Part shown: positions 1 through 11,644 of the stretch, one piece after another
How positions within the stretch are numbered: the first letter of the stretch is position 1
How the letters are laid out: each line of letters opens with the position of its first letter
DNA from: Cynocephalus volans
Taxonomy: Eukaryota; Chordata; Mammalia; Dermoptera; Cynocephalidae
DNA: 64,000 nucleotides
Assembly (NCBI RefSeq): GCF_027409185.1
Contig: NC_084463.1
Coordinates: forward strand, 117,652,133 to 117,716,132
Direction: 5' to 3'
Notes under the pieces: generated by a model
Databases searched by the model: none
Told to the model about the DNA's origin: nothing
Seen by the model: only the letters and a program-made list of their open reading frames with translations
Program-made: the position numbers and the translations under genes

Positions 1-1779
1 GATCCCAAGGCAGGGGATCCCAGGGATGAGGAGGAGCCTTGACTCCCCCAGGCAGCTCTGGCAGATGACAGGTCAGGTCCAGAAGGCCAAGAGACCTCTC
101 CTCTCCTTTGGTTGAGGAGGGCGGTGGGGTGGCCTGGCCTGACCAGGACCTTGTGGGCTTAGCTACCCAAAATGTATATTCTGGAAGCAGTATTCTTTAA
201 AGAGAATCCACGGGCCAGTGGGCAGGGAGGGATGAAGAAAGAGGTGGCTTCAGAGCTTGGGTGTAAGGCCATTGTCCCTGCACAGGTAAAGTGTGCTCCA
301 GTCAGAATATTGCTAGTGGCAGATAGAGAACTTGCCAAGAGAAGGTGGTTTAGCAAGACTCTGTGCAGTTCCTTCCATCCCCAGTGCCCACTGACCACTA
401 CCCTGGGTTTGGTCAGCACCACTTGTGGTTGGTGAAGGCTGAGACCAGTGGTGGCCTCTCTGCTCAAGGTCTCCTTTCACACAGAACTGTAGGTGACCCT
501 GCTGGAGAGGAAGGCTTCTACTAGAGCTTGAGCACGGGCTGGGGAGAGGCTTGGGGCGGGGGCCCAGAGCACCCTAACTCAAGACTCCATGCATTGGCCT
601 GGCCTGGAAGGTGGAGAAAAGCCCTTCTTGGTGCAGCAGACTGGCTGGGCAGCTCGTGCATGTCTTGGAGCACCATACGCTCTCACACAGATGCATGCTG
701 ACTGGGGTGAGCAGTCTGGGTCAGACAAGTAGTTGGGTTTTGGAGAGCAGCAGTTAGTGTAGCCTGTGGCCATTTGCAACCGCTCCAATATTTGAAGTGG
801 TTAAACCATACACAAGGAGAAAACAGAATTCAAAATCAAAAGTAAACCCAGGAGAGGCAGCCTACACTGAGATGAGGGCGAGTCCTTCTGGTCACTAGTG
901 CTTAATTGTGCCCACCTGGTCTAGGCTGGGCCCTGCTTCTGTGGCCTGCCTGGAGGTCCCTCGGACCCCAGCATGGTGTAGCACCCCGCATGGTTCTGCA
1001 TGGCAGAGGGCTGCCAGCCTTGGGGAGGGCCCCATCCTTCGCACCCTCCATGGATGGGCCTGATGCTCCCCTTTGCAACTGGCTTTTTTCCCAGGTGGAG
1101 GCTCTAGAATGCACAGGAGCAGGGGCAGCCCTGGGGAGTGAGAGGGAGAGCAGGTAGACCATTCCCAGTGGCTGTGCCCTGCCTAAGTAAGGTCTCATGG
1201 GCTGCCTGTCTCCTTCTTGATTGTTGGATTTATCAGCGTGGCCTAAGAGAAGAGACAGGAGAGTCTCTTTACTGTGCTTCCAGAAGCCCAGGGAGTGTGG
1301 GACAGAAGCAGCCCCATCTCCCTGCAGTGGCTAGGGAACCCAGCAGCAACCACTGTCTAGAGGTGATACCCACTCCCCAGTCCCACAGGGGCTTAGGTGC
1401 GGGAGTGTTTGAGAGGTGCCAAGGGTGAAGTGTCCCCACCAACATCCACCTGGCCCCCATTGCCATGGAGTCATGGAGACATGGCAACTGCCAAGGACTT
1501 GCTTTTCTCAGGCTAATTCTGAGCCATAAACCCTGCAGGTGTTTGAATCCATGTTCAGAGTAGGAGAAGAATTAGGGACTTAACCCGTTCCCCCAGGAGG
1601 GAAAGAGGCGTGCTAGGCTGGCTCACTGCATGGGAAATCCAAGCCAGCTGGAGAAGATCTGCCTGCCTCTGCATGTGGCTGTACTGTCTTTCCTCCTCCT
1701 TCCTTAAGAACTAAGTACCAAGCGGGATGGGAAAGCCAAGAAGAGAAGCTCAAGTGTTAATTGTATTCTTTACATACAG
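1..1779 (+). other. KCNC1: KCNC1 intron (3' part of last intron)
   Basis: This stretch precedes the terminal KCNC1 exon. I see no KCNC1 coding exon in it: the upstream Kv3.1b exon and the channel core are not here and should lie before the window. It ends in a T-rich tract and TTTACATACAG acceptor at 1769-1779. Short open frames in both strands overlap each other, have no family resemblance and are treated as chance. No recognisable young repeat is present. Confidence 0.75.
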
Positions 1780-1844
1780 ATCTTTGCAAAGAAAGCCCTG
1801 TCATTGCTAAGTATATGCCGACAGAGGCTGTGAGAGTGACTTGA
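1780..1844 (+). CDS. KCNC1: KCNC1 (Kv3.1b) terminal coding exon
   Basis: KCNC1 encodes the Kv3.1 voltage-gated potassium channel of fast-spiking neurons. This exon gives only the extreme intracellular C-terminus of the long (b) splice form. After the acceptor TACATACAG the first two bases complete a split codon; the frame then reads LCK followed by ESPVIAKYMPTEAVRVT and a TGA at 1842-1844. That tail is the conserved end of mammalian Kv3.1b as I know it, with no substitution that I can see. The short Kv3.1a form ends earlier by alternative splicing and would not use this exon. The rest of the gene lies upstream of the window. The match is short but specific, and a UTR with retained CpGs follows directly, so I consider this a real exon and not a retrocopy. 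Confidence 0.93.
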
Positions 1845-3180
1845 CCAGGCGGCTTGGCCGAGGACACTGGTGGCTATTAAGCATCTGGGTGGACCTGCAG
1901 CCCCTCCTCACCCTCGGACAGAGTAAATTCACGCCATGCAGGTTTGCCGGACGAGTCCGAGTGGCCCAGGCATTGTACTAGGACGGACGTAGCTTTTCCT
2001 ACGGCCAAATGGTAACTGACCGTAGAGGATTTCTTTTCCTTCTTTTCATTTTTTAAAATTTTATTTTATTTGGGGAGGGGGGGTGGAGGGGTTCCTTAGC
2101 ATGACTTGCATGAAGTTCAACAGAAAATCCAGCAAGCCAAACCCACCAACCCCCTGCAACTGTATGATTACCCTAAACAACAATAATGAAAAGAAAAAGC
2201 AAAAGTCTTTATTTTCTTTCAAAACTCTTTACTTTTACACACATTGTTGGAGCCAAACTGTAACGACGTTCGGTAGAAACCTGTACATTTCTGGGGGTGT
2301 GGGGCAAGGGGAGGAAGAACGGGGATGGAGAATGGATTGTCTCCCTTTTTGTACACAAGATCGAGAGTAAAGGTTCCAAAAAGGGCAGTCGGTCAGTCAT
2401 CGGTCATATTGACCTCACCTTTGTAGCTCATCTCTCATGCGGAAACTGAGAACTTTGCTCCAAATAGAATCGTGGAAACTCGCACTGCCGCCTTCTTCCC
2501 TCTCTGTTTGGCATGCTTGTGACCCACCGGACGTCTCCCCAAGACCCCTGACAGCGGCTAGTCTAGGTCGATTCTCTCATCTTATCAATGTGTAGATCCA
2601 GTGTGACCAACTTTCATAACAAATTGTTCATAATAAATAATCAACACCATACGGATTTTCCAAGTGTTACTTTAAAACCAGGATGTAGAGCACCAAAAGA
2701 TCAGGACCATGGGAGGAGCAACTCCTCCACCTTTATTAAGGCACAACCTGGCATTGTATGCAATTTAGTACTTCAGAGTAAAAAACTGCATGCCCAATGT
2801 TATGCAAAGCGACTCTAGCATGAAATAAATTTTGTATCATGGTTTCTGTATAGTCTAAAGCAGATTTGTTTTCCTGAAGCAATCGGAGGTTTGCAGAGAC
2901 ACACTTCTGCATCTCGAATAAATATAGTATTTTCCCAACAGAAACAGAGGACAGTAGCTTGGCTTTGGTCTGATTCTAAAATTAGTGGGGGTGGGGGGTG
3001 GGGGGGGGAGAAAAGGATGATATTTTTGAAAAACACATGCTTGAGTTGAAAAAAAAAATGCAACATCTCGAGCTTTCACTGCAGCTCACAACATTTCCTG
3101 GAAAGAGCAATGATAGCTCAACACCCTCCCCCTCCCTGGGCCCTGGCCCCAATAATAAAAAGCTGACTTTTGAGACAAAG
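1845..3180 (+). other. KCNC1: KCNC1 3' UTR (end approximate)
   Basis: Non-coding sequence follows the KCNC1 stop. It is almost free of recognisable repeats and keeps many CpGs (1905-2030, 2260-2290, 2530-2575), unlike the CpG-poor DNA around it, as expected of a conserved 3' UTR. It contains an A/T-rich stretch at 2048-2071, a G-run at 2985-3008 and four AATAAA hexamers at 2632, 2824, 2917 and 3154. The last is followed by a GT-rich stretch, so I place the distal end near 3180. Alternative polyadenylation at the earlier signals is possible. Confidence 0.65.
3154..3159 (+). terminator. KCNC1: Candidate distal KCNC1 polyadenylation signal
   Basis: AATAAA is followed within 20-50 bases by a T/GT-rich stretch (around 3186-3202), the usual arrangement of a cleavage site. 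Three earlier AATAAA hexamers (2632-2637, 2824-2829, 2917-2922) are also possible sites. Confidence 0.45.
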
Positions 3181-6100
3181 CACGGATTTGGGTTTTTATT
3201 GCCTTCAGGCAGTGTCGCGATTCTGCTCTGGGCCTCTGGTCTGCTGTGGCTGGGTAGGTAAACCTGGGCCCTGGCTACTCTGGTCTCAAGGGTCCACCTT
3301 AAGGCACTTGCTGTTTTCTCTCTGGAGGAAAGCCAGGCCCTAAGGAAGAAGTTGCTCTCTGCAGGTTGGTTGGGTAGGGTGGCCCTATGGGCTGCAGATA
3401 CTGTTGGGTTGGGGGAGGGAGGCATCTCTCAGAAGGCACAGGGCATTCGAGGACTTGACCTAAGACCAGCACATCCTCTAAAGGGTTCACCTGATATTCC
3501 TTGTGAATCATGCCATGTTGATGAACAGTTGAATCTGGCCATGTTGGAGCTCCCAGCCCCCTATTCAGAACATGGCCACCTCCCTCTTAGGGCTGTTCCT
3601 TAATCTGATGGAGCCAGAGGCAGGGGTCTGACTGTAAGGTCTGGATGCCCTACCTAGCTGTCCTCTTGCTGGGCTCAGTCTGGAGGACCTCCTCATTGAA
3701 TAACCCTTCTCTCAGCCTGGAGGCATCTTGGAAGGGGTAGAGCACTCTCCTAGGGAGCTTGAATTGCTTTGGTTGTTCACTTGATTTTGGTGCAGGGGAG
3801 GCATGGAGGATCAGGGTTCCAATTCTCTTTTTATCAGAGACTCCAGGAATGTTCATTGGGAAGAGTCCCTAAAGGTCATGGCATTTTACAGATAAGGAAA
3901 TGAGGCCCTCAGGACCTGGCCTCCTGCACTCTGTCATGAAGCACATGAATATGACAGAAGGGGCTACTTCACATCCTGCTCCAAGCCTCCCACACACACA
4001 GCTGGCCAACCTCAATCCCCCATTCAAACACCCTGTTACCCTAAAATGAAGTGTAAGCTCTTTAAGTTGACTTACAAGGCCCACCAGCCTCTCTAGCTTC
4101 TCCTCTCCCTGCACCCACTTCCCTCTGTGCTCCATTCACTCTGAAATTCTGAACTTGTAGCAGTTAACACATATGTGACTGAGGACCTGGAATGCCTTTC
4201 CTCTAACACCCCACCATTTCCAGACTAACTTGCTAACTCCCAACTGCCGTTCATTACTAAGACTCTTCACCCCTGAAGTGGTGGATACCTGGGGCAAGAT
4301 GGGAGGGCTTTATTCTGAGCCCTAGGCCTGGATTCACCATCCCTAAGCACAATCTCATCTCAGGTTGCTCTGATGGCCCTCAGAACCCCCAGGTGGGGTG
4401 GTGGGGATGTCAAGGGAAGATGGGGTGCTTGTGATCAGCAGGGGAGAGTGAATCTGGAAGGTAGGGATGGAAACATCCCACCAACATCCAGTACGTGCTC
4501 GACCTTCAACAATCACTCCAGGGACCAAGCCAAAGACCTGTGAGCACACAACAGGGGCCCACTCACCTCTTCCCTTTCCTTTCCTCCTCCCACAGGAGGA
4601 ATAAGAAAGCTGACTTACTTCTTTTCTGATCAGAGAAAAAATCACTTTTAAAAATGAGTGGATATTTTCTCAAGTTAGCTCCTACAGCTCATTAGCTAAC
4701 CAGGCGGATGATATTGACATTAACTGACTGTAGAATGGTTATGATAATCTACAGCATAGTTCTCAAACATTTGTGAAAGGGATAAAAGCAGAGGATGGGT
4801 AGGGATGAGGGGATCATAGAGTCCACTCATTGAATCTCCCCACCCCATGGTGACCCCGAGGGTATACTGATGAGTTCATTCATTTACATTCATTGGGCAC
4901 TTCCTCTGCTACCAGGACCCATCCTTGGTGAAGGGGTTCTAGAATTGACCAAGACACAGTCCCTTGCTCTCAAAGAGCTCATGGTCTATTGCAGATGAGG
5001 AGCTTGGACATTTTCAAAGTCTGAGAATGACTAATAGCAATCAAAAGGTCTAGAAAAAAATCTGGGAGACACTGTCAACACCTTTTCACTGTCATCTGAT
5101 AAGTGCTTTCACTCATCAGATCCAGACAGTGAAGTGACTTGAAGAAGACTTGATGTTGCTATCAGGAAGGGTGAAATGGAGGAACTGAAGGTGATGGGAT
5201 GGCTTGTGGTATCTTCTAGTGCCAAGAGCCATTCATTCTTCCATGTGTGGATTACCTATGCCCTGCCTGCTTCCAGGAAGGGTCTGATTCAGTTCTGAAA
5301 ATCTGAGGCTCTAGAGGGCTTAGGACTGATGCACCACCTCATCCTGTTTCAGGCTGAGAAGGAGCCCTGAGACACTTCTTTCTGGTGCCACAGGATGCCT
5401 TGGGAGAAGCATTAGGACTCAGCAGCAGAGGACTTGGGATTTTGGGTTCTTCCAGCAGGTACTGAAAGAGGCTGGAGGGAGCTTTGCATTGCAACATTGT
5501 GAGAGAAGAGAGTTGGTTCTTTGTGAGTGGAAGCTGTCTCGGCAGTATGGGCCTGAGTACTACCCATGTGGGATTGCTTTCTGACATGTGTGTCTGATGC
5601 AGACCACCCAGCCTGTAGGACAGTGTGTGGTGGCCATTAACCTCAGACTTGCTCCAGTATGGGTCATCTGATTGCTTCATCTCTGTGGGCTTGGTCACCT
5701 TGGCAAGACCACCTTGGCAAGACCACCTCGGAGTGCATGGAGATGTCTTTCCTCCCATTTCAAAAAGTGCTTGGAGGGTGCACTGGCCCCTATTGTTTCT
5801 GGGAAGGGGGATCAAGGGCTTTGAGGGCCATGGCAGCCAGGTTTCTGGGTGCAATATTGGGCGCAGGACTCCATACACTGGCGTTCAAGGTCAGCCTATG
5901 GCTATGGGTGGTTGCTACGGTCAGGCCTGGGGAGCTCAGGATTGTTCTCATTCCCATGCTACTGAGCTAACCCACTTCTGGTCCCAGGGCTACTCTCTAT
6001 CCCACCCTTGCCTGGCTCAGGGCCCTTGGCAGGGTTACTTCTCAATCAGGACCCTGGACTAGGAATGGGGTGTATGGCCCTGAGATGGTCCCATCCCCTC

Positions 6101-7454
6101 TTTACACCTCTATTTCCCCATGTGAACAATGGAACTGTTGCATAAGATCAGTGTTTTTTAAGCCTCCTCAAGGACTCCCTTGTCAAATGAAATCTTATGT
6201 GAAGCCCAATATATAATACGTAGATAAAACTAAAGCTGCTTTGAATTAGGTGGAGGTGGGAGGCCTACTTGGCCTCCTTACCCACAGCCCTCAAGATGGC
6301 CACTGAGTTCTCAGAAGGCTCCTAGGGCTCTAAAGAATGTAGTTTGAAGGCCACTAGGCTAGATGGTCATTAAATGTCTTCCAGCTTTGACGCCCTGGGA
6401 TTTTTAACTTCTCAAAGCCACTGGAACCTAGCCATCATAGACTCAAACTCTCTCCTGAGTCGCAAAGGGAAGGCAGTGTGGACGGGCCAAAAACCTGGGC
6501 TGCCTGGATGGTGACACTGCCATATAGTACTACAGAGACAGTCTGCTTCTCCTCTGGCCAAGGACCTGTTGCCAGTGACAACAGAAAGGTGCTATGTCCC
6601 TCAGAGCCACAGCTGCCACCTGGGGAATCCAGAGGCTGAAGATCTGGCTTGGTTCCCATCTCACCTGAGGGTCATCCTCTTGCAGAGGCTAGGGCCTGAG
6701 AGGCAGATGTCAGGGGTTAGGGTCTGTGACACTACTATCCCTGCAGACTTCCCTTCCCATGCTATGGCCTGTCCCTCATCTGAAACTACATAACTTGGCA
6801 ATTACAGGCATACAGACTAGCCTGGCCAAAGTCCTGCCTGACTTGGATGAAGACATAAATCTTCTGAGAGTCTCACTGGTTCTAGATCCTTTGTCTGTCT
6901 CAGGGGTTTCCTCTGCTGGGTCTTTCCAGAAGTCTTGTCTTTTTCTCCACTTATTCCTTTCCACTCATCCCCTCCCGAGAGTCTTCTCCCTTGGCCCTAG
7001 TCACCAAGACAAGAGCTCCTTCCTGTCCAAGTATCCAGGCAGGGTACCTCGATATCCTTAAACCAGAAAACTGTGAGCTCTAGGCCCTGAGAAGAAAACC
7101 CCAGGAGAGGCTTGTGGCTGCTTTGAGCGTGGCCTAGGGACACTCTGTCTTGCTGAATCAAAGGCTGATGAACCAAAACCACCATGGGGATAGGGCTGGG
7201 TTTTTTGTCTCCACCAGGCTGGAACGGGCTGGATCCTTCCTGCTGGTGTTTTAGCTTCCCATGTCTACTGGTGAGGACCTAACCCCTCATTCTCATCTGC
7301 TGAGTAGAAAGGATGTCTGTCTCCTTGAACCCCAGACACTGGGCAAACAGCCTCCCATCGTTCTGCTTTGTGGTCAGCGCAACCATTGGCACCTCCTGAG
7401 TCCTTCTCAAGCCAACCCTACAACCCAACAAAGTGATTCTCTGGGAAAACTTTT
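3181..7454. other. Intergenic region between KCNC1 and SERGEF 3' ends
   Basis: About 4.3 kb separates the two convergent transcripts. It holds diffuse ancient repeats: an L2/MIR-like stretch at about 3870-4290 (with a GATAAGGAAATGAGG-type MIR core near 3892) and a MIR/L2-like piece at 4865-5000. A MIR-like fragment with the typical CTCTATTTCCCCAT segment lies at 6085-6150. A 14-bp tandem duplication (ACCTTGGCAAGACC) sits at about 5697-5730. Open frames here of up to 179 aa lack homology or codon structure that I recognise. Confidence 0.6.
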
Positions 7455-7529
7455 GGTGAGAAAAACCACTTTATTAAAAGTTCTCTATCACAGTTCCCCA
7501 TTTCTAGAGCTGTAAGATTGTCTTTTCTT
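7455..7529 (-). other. SERGEF: SERGEF 3' UTR
   Basis: This is the short stretch between the TGA and the expected cleavage site, containing the AATAAA at 7470-7475. The bases directly after the stop (to about 7500) still resemble the C-terminal coding extension of the human protein, so part of this UTR may be former coding sequence. Confidence 0.6.
7470..7475 (-). terminator. SERGEF: SERGEF polyadenylation signal
   Basis: AATAAA on the minus strand (TTTATT on the plus) lies 55 bases beyond the SERGEF stop codon, so cleavage is expected near 7450-7458. This sets the 3' end of SERGEF and leaves a very short 3' UTR. Confidence 0.75.
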
Positions 7530-7792
7530 TCAGTTTCTCTCTTTGTCCATGGCTTCCTGAGATTCGGGGTCCTCGGCAGCATCTGGGGAAGGGTAGGTAG
7601 CCTTGGGATCCTGGATCAGGACAGGATGTGCTGGCAGCTGGCAGAGGGCCAGGGAGTGGCCAGCTCCACAGCCCACGAGGAGCCCTGATGACAACTGCAG
7701 AACCTGCACGGGCTTCGGGGTCCAGACATTGGCTTCGGTGCCATCTCCGCACATGCCATGCTCGTTCCAGCCCCAAGAGTAACATGCCCCAC
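7530..7792 (-). CDS. SERGEF: SERGEF terminal exon, RCC1-like C-terminus
   Basis: SERGEF (DelGEF) is an RCC1-family protein that binds the exocyst subunit SEC5 and has been linked to secretion. This exon carries the last RCC1-type repeat and the C-terminal tail. On the minus strand a polypyrimidine/CAG acceptor (TCCTTCACAG) ends at 7793. The frame then reads GGACYSWGWNEHGMCGDGTE and NVWTPKPV, then the GCGAGHSLALCQLPAHP segment. A divergent acidic tail leads to MDKERN and TGA at 7532-7530. WGWNEHG and GCGAGHSLAL are hallmark RCC1-repeat elements, and the whole exon matches mammalian SERGEF as I remember it. The stop seems to fall earlier than in human SERGEF, where a Trp codon follows DKERN. 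Earlier exons are not recognised in this window. Confidence 0.88.
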
Positions 7793-8179
7793 CTGTGAAG
7801 GACAGGGAAGACTGCTGTAGAAATGGTCTTGGACAACAGGGCTGAAATGCTCACCCTGAGGCTGAAGGTACCACCGTATACCTCAGTTCACATATGAAGA
7901 AATCAAAGCTCAGTGACACTTGGTGGCATGCTCACTGTCCCTGCCCACTCCCCTGCTTTCCTCCCACACCCAAGTCTGCTCTTGGTCCAGTGTTTCCCAT
8001 TCCCACCAACCCACAACTGTTCCTGCCCCACCCTCAGCCTTCCTTCTCAGCCCTTCCCTACTCTCACCGCACCCCCCCCCCCGCCCAGGCAATTCATCAT
8101 CAACACCTGCTGACTCTGCCTCCAAATATATCTCCAATCTTTCTCCACATCTCTCTAACTCCGCTGCCACCACCCTGAT

Positions 8180-8810
8180 CTAGACTGCCATGTTCTCTTA
8201 TCTGGGCCATGCCAATAGCCAACTAACTGGGCTGCTCACCGTCCACTCTGATCTTCAGAGAGCATCAATTTGACAATTACAAATCCATCCATGTGTTCCT
8301 CCACGGCTTAAAAGCCCTTAATGACTTCCCACTGTCCTTAAGGAGGCATTCTCTTGGCCTATGAGGCCCTGAGTGATCTGGCTCCTCACTACCTGGTTGA
8401 TCTCACCGTGCACAACTCTCCCCCTCCCTCATTCCATCCAGAACTCTGGCTTTCTTTCAGTTCCTTAAATATGCCATGTAGGGCCTTCCTTTCTCTCAAA
8501 GTCCTCACTTTTCTGGGGTTCCAGACCTTGTCATCCTTTTAATTCCAGTTGAAATGTTCCTCAGAGGCAAGATTCACTGGCCACCCAATCCAAATCAGCT
8601 TCTTGCTGTTGCCCTGTACTCTTCCCTCATGAGGACCTTGCACTTTGTAGTGATGTGTTTACGGTCACCCCCCTCACTAGACTGTACACTATGGTGAGGG
8701 GAAGTGTGTGTGTTTTGTTCACTGCTTTATCTCTGGCACAGTGCCTGGCACACAGTTGGTGCTCAATATGTGTTTGTTGAATAAATAGATAAAAGAATGG
8801 ACAAACTCAG
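8180..8810 (+). mobile_element. L2 LINE fragment (3' end)
   Basis: A decayed L2 3' half: CTGGCACAGTGCCTGGCACA, then GTGCTCAATATGTGTTTGTTGAATAAA near 8735-8790. Upstream are the usual L2 landmarks, including the CTGGCTCCTCACTACCTGG-type segment and AGACTGTACACTATG. Confidence 0.85.
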
Positions 8811-9809
8811 AGTTACACAGCCAGAAAGTGGCCATGCCAGCATTTAGGCCCAGGTCACTCTGACAACCCATGGTGTTTCCACCCATCACGTCACCTCTTC
8901 CTAGGTGTCAGACCCTCTCCTAGGGCCTCAACTCACATATTTCTGTGGCTGTTTTCATTATTTTTCCTGGATATCAAAGTATTACATCTTCATGGGAAAA
9001 AAGAATTAAAAAGAAAAAGAAAAAATAGAAAATATGTATGTGTGTGAAGAAAAGCCAACTTTCAGAATGTTTCCCACTATTATGAATATTTTGGATATCT
9101 CTTTCAAACCTTTGTGAAATTTGTAAATATTTGTGTATATTTTTGTCCTGTTTTTATCCCTTAACATTAAACACAAACATTTCTCCATGGAATTGCAAAT
9201 ATTCAAAAAATAAATTAAAATAATTTCCTTAAAATTCTGAAATAGCTCAATATGCAGAAAAGTACAGAAAGTAATTTAACAGAAAGATACATATCCCCAC
9301 CTGGATTTAGAACATTAGTTAACATTTTGCCATATTTTCTTCAATCCTTTCCTTAAAAAAAAAAAATCATAAATATACAGATTAAGCCCCATCTCCTATC
9401 CTTGCCCCTCCACTCAACCCTCCTCTCAGAAGTAACCACTATTTTCAAGTTGGTATATGTTATTTCCATGTTTGTTGCATATTTTCCTGTACATATGTGT
9501 CCTTAAATACTACGTAATATTTTTAGTTTGTTTTAAAGATTTACATAAATAGTATCATTCAAATACGTATTTTTTTTGTTTACTTGCTTTTCATACTCAG
9601 CATTGTTTTTTGAAATTTGTCTAAGCTGATAGCTATAGATCTAGTTCAATTATTTTAATTTCAATTGTGCATAGTATCCCATTATATTTAATCACATTTC
9701 ACTTATGCATGTCCCTTCTGATGGACGGTTCTTTAATAATAATCACTGTGCTGCTTTATTTTATAACTATTTAATATATAATATATAATAATATTATGCA
9801 ACAATAATA

Positions 9810-10600
9810 TAGATACTCCTTGACTTACAATGGGGTTATGTCCCCATAAACCCATCAAAAGTTGAAAATATTTTAAGTGGAAAATGCATTTAATACACCT
9901 AACATACCAAACATCATAGCTTAGTCTAGCCTGCCTTCAACATGCTCAGAATACTTACATTAGCTTATGGGTGGTCAATATGACCTAACACTGATACGGT
10001 TTAAATGTTTGTCCCTTCCAAAACTCATGTTGAAGCTTAATCCCCAACATGGTATCTGAAAGATGGGGCCTCTAAGAGGTGATTGGACCTTGAGGGTTAT
10101 GCCTTCATGAATGTACTATCCATTTATGGATTAATGGGTTAATGGATCAATGGGTTATCATAGGAGCAGACTGGTGGCTTTATAAGGAGAAGAGAGCACA
10201 TTAGCACATTCTTGCCTTCTCGCTATGTGATGCCCTATGCCACCTCAGGACTCAGCAGAGAGTTCCCATCAGGAAGAAGACCCTCATCAGATGTACCCCC
10301 TCAATCTGGAATTTCCTAGCCTCCAAAACTGTAAGAAATAAATTCCATTCCTTTATAAATTACCCAGTTTCAGGTATTCTACAAGCAACTGAAAATGAAC
10401 TAATACAAACACAAAACTTATTTTATAACAAAGTGTTGAATAGCTCATATAATTTATTGAATATTGTACTGAAAATGAGAGACAGAATAATTGTATAGGT
10501 ACTTGAAGTATGGTTTCTGCTGAATGCATATTGCTGTCACACCATAGCAAAGTTGAAAAATCATTAAGACAAACCATTGTAAGTTGGGGATCGTCTGCAC
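9810..10600 (+). mobile_element. Tigger-like DNA transposon, non-autonomous, split by an LTR
   Basis: The left end (CTTGACTTACAATGGGG near 9818) is the inverse of the right end (CCATTGTAAGTTGGGG near 10574), giving imperfect terminal inverted repeats. The body matches the mammalian element with TAAGTTGAAAATA and AAATGCATTTAATACACCTA that I associate with Tigger/mariner-derived elements. The MaLR LTR at 9992-10407 interrupts it. Confidence 0.7.
9992..10407 (+). mobile_element. Solo LTR, ERVL-MaLR type
   Basis: It begins TGATACGGTTTAAATG and ends TGAACTAATACA. It contains the AGGTGATTGGACC core, AATAAATTCC poly(A) signal region and TTACCCAGTTTCAGGTATTC end typical of MaLR LTRs. A 5-bp duplication AACAC flanks it at 9987-9991 and 10408-10412. 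No internal or second LTR is present. Confidence 0.85.
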
Positions 10601-11644
10601 TAATGTGATTGCTACTATAGACAGTACTGGAATGAACATCTCTGAACATGTCTCCTTGTATAAACTGGTGTTTGTGCAGGGTGATCCACAGAAGGGCATG
10701 TGAGTTATGTGGGAATCAATCACATGTTTAATTTTACTAGGTATGGCCAAATAGCTCTCCATAATGGCTGTAGTCATTTATATTCCCATCAGCAGTGGAT
10801 ATGGATTTGCTTCCCTATATCTTTGCTTTTAGACTCCTGCTATTCTGATAAATATACTTAATTAGTTTGCATTTCCTTGACTACTAGTGAGATGGAGCAT
10901 GCTTTACGTTTATTAGCCATTTAGTTGCCTCTTCTATGAATTGCCAATTTATATCCTTTGCCTATTTTGTTCCTTGGTTGTTTGTCTTTTCTTTGCTGAT
11001 TTGGAAGTTTTCTTTGCGTATTCTTTTTTAATATATTTCTTTGCTGTTATGTGCATTGTAAGTGTCTTCTCTCAGAAGTCTGTGGTGTCTCTTCACTTGG
11101 TTTGTCTTTTTTTATAAAAATTTATTTATAATGACTGCCTAATTGCCCATTATGGAGATTAAACCATTTACTTAACTTGTATCCTATTATTAATACATAG
11201 GTTGTTTCTAATTTTCATTTTTATATAGCATTCCTATGAACATCTTTTACACACGAGTGTTTGTCTACCTCTCTAATTATTTTCTCAAATAAGATTCTTA
11301 GAATGGGAATTCCTGGTCAAAGGGTATAGACATTTTTGGGACTCCTGAGTACGTTTTGAGTACTGCCAGAATTATTTTCAGAAAGGCCGCTTGAATATAA
11401 CTTCAGCAATGTGTGGGAGTCTCTGTCTTACTCCAGCATTGTCAGCATTTACTAATATTATAATGTTTAAACATTTTCCTAATTTGAAGACAAAAAATGG
11501 TATCACAATGTTTTAATTTGTGCTTTTTTGATTACCATTGAATTTGAGAAATAATTCTTATGTTTCTCAGATAATTGTATTCCCTCATTTGTGTACTGTC
11601 TGCTTCATATCTTTTTCCTGGTTAGTATAGAAGAGTTTAAGTGT

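Larger units (their letters stand above)
9240..11640 (-). mobile_element. Old L1 (L1M-type) 3' region, minus strand, with nested insertions
   Basis: A/T-rich segments at about 9240-9800 and 10600-11640 carry minus-strand L1M landmarks: the AGTAACCACTATTTTCAAGTT segment, GCATAGTATCCCATTATAT, and TTCCCATCAGCAGTGGATATG. The TTTGCATTTCCTTGACTACTAGTGAG segment, GAATTGCCAATTTATATCCTTTGCC and a second weaker copy to 11630 are also present. The two halves are separated by a Tigger-like element that itself contains an LTR. Subfamily not determined. Confidence 0.65.

Noticed and set aside
2982..3425. 147-codon minus-strand frame over the KCNC1 3' end
   Set aside because: Low-complexity Pro/Ser runs derived from the G-run at 2985-3008; no homology and no poly(A) or splice context.
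5339..6062. Overlapping open frames of 145-179 codons on both strands between KCNC1 and SERGEF
   Set aside because: No recognisable domain, no splice or promoter context, and antiparallel overlap of several frames in C/T-rich DNA is expected by chance.
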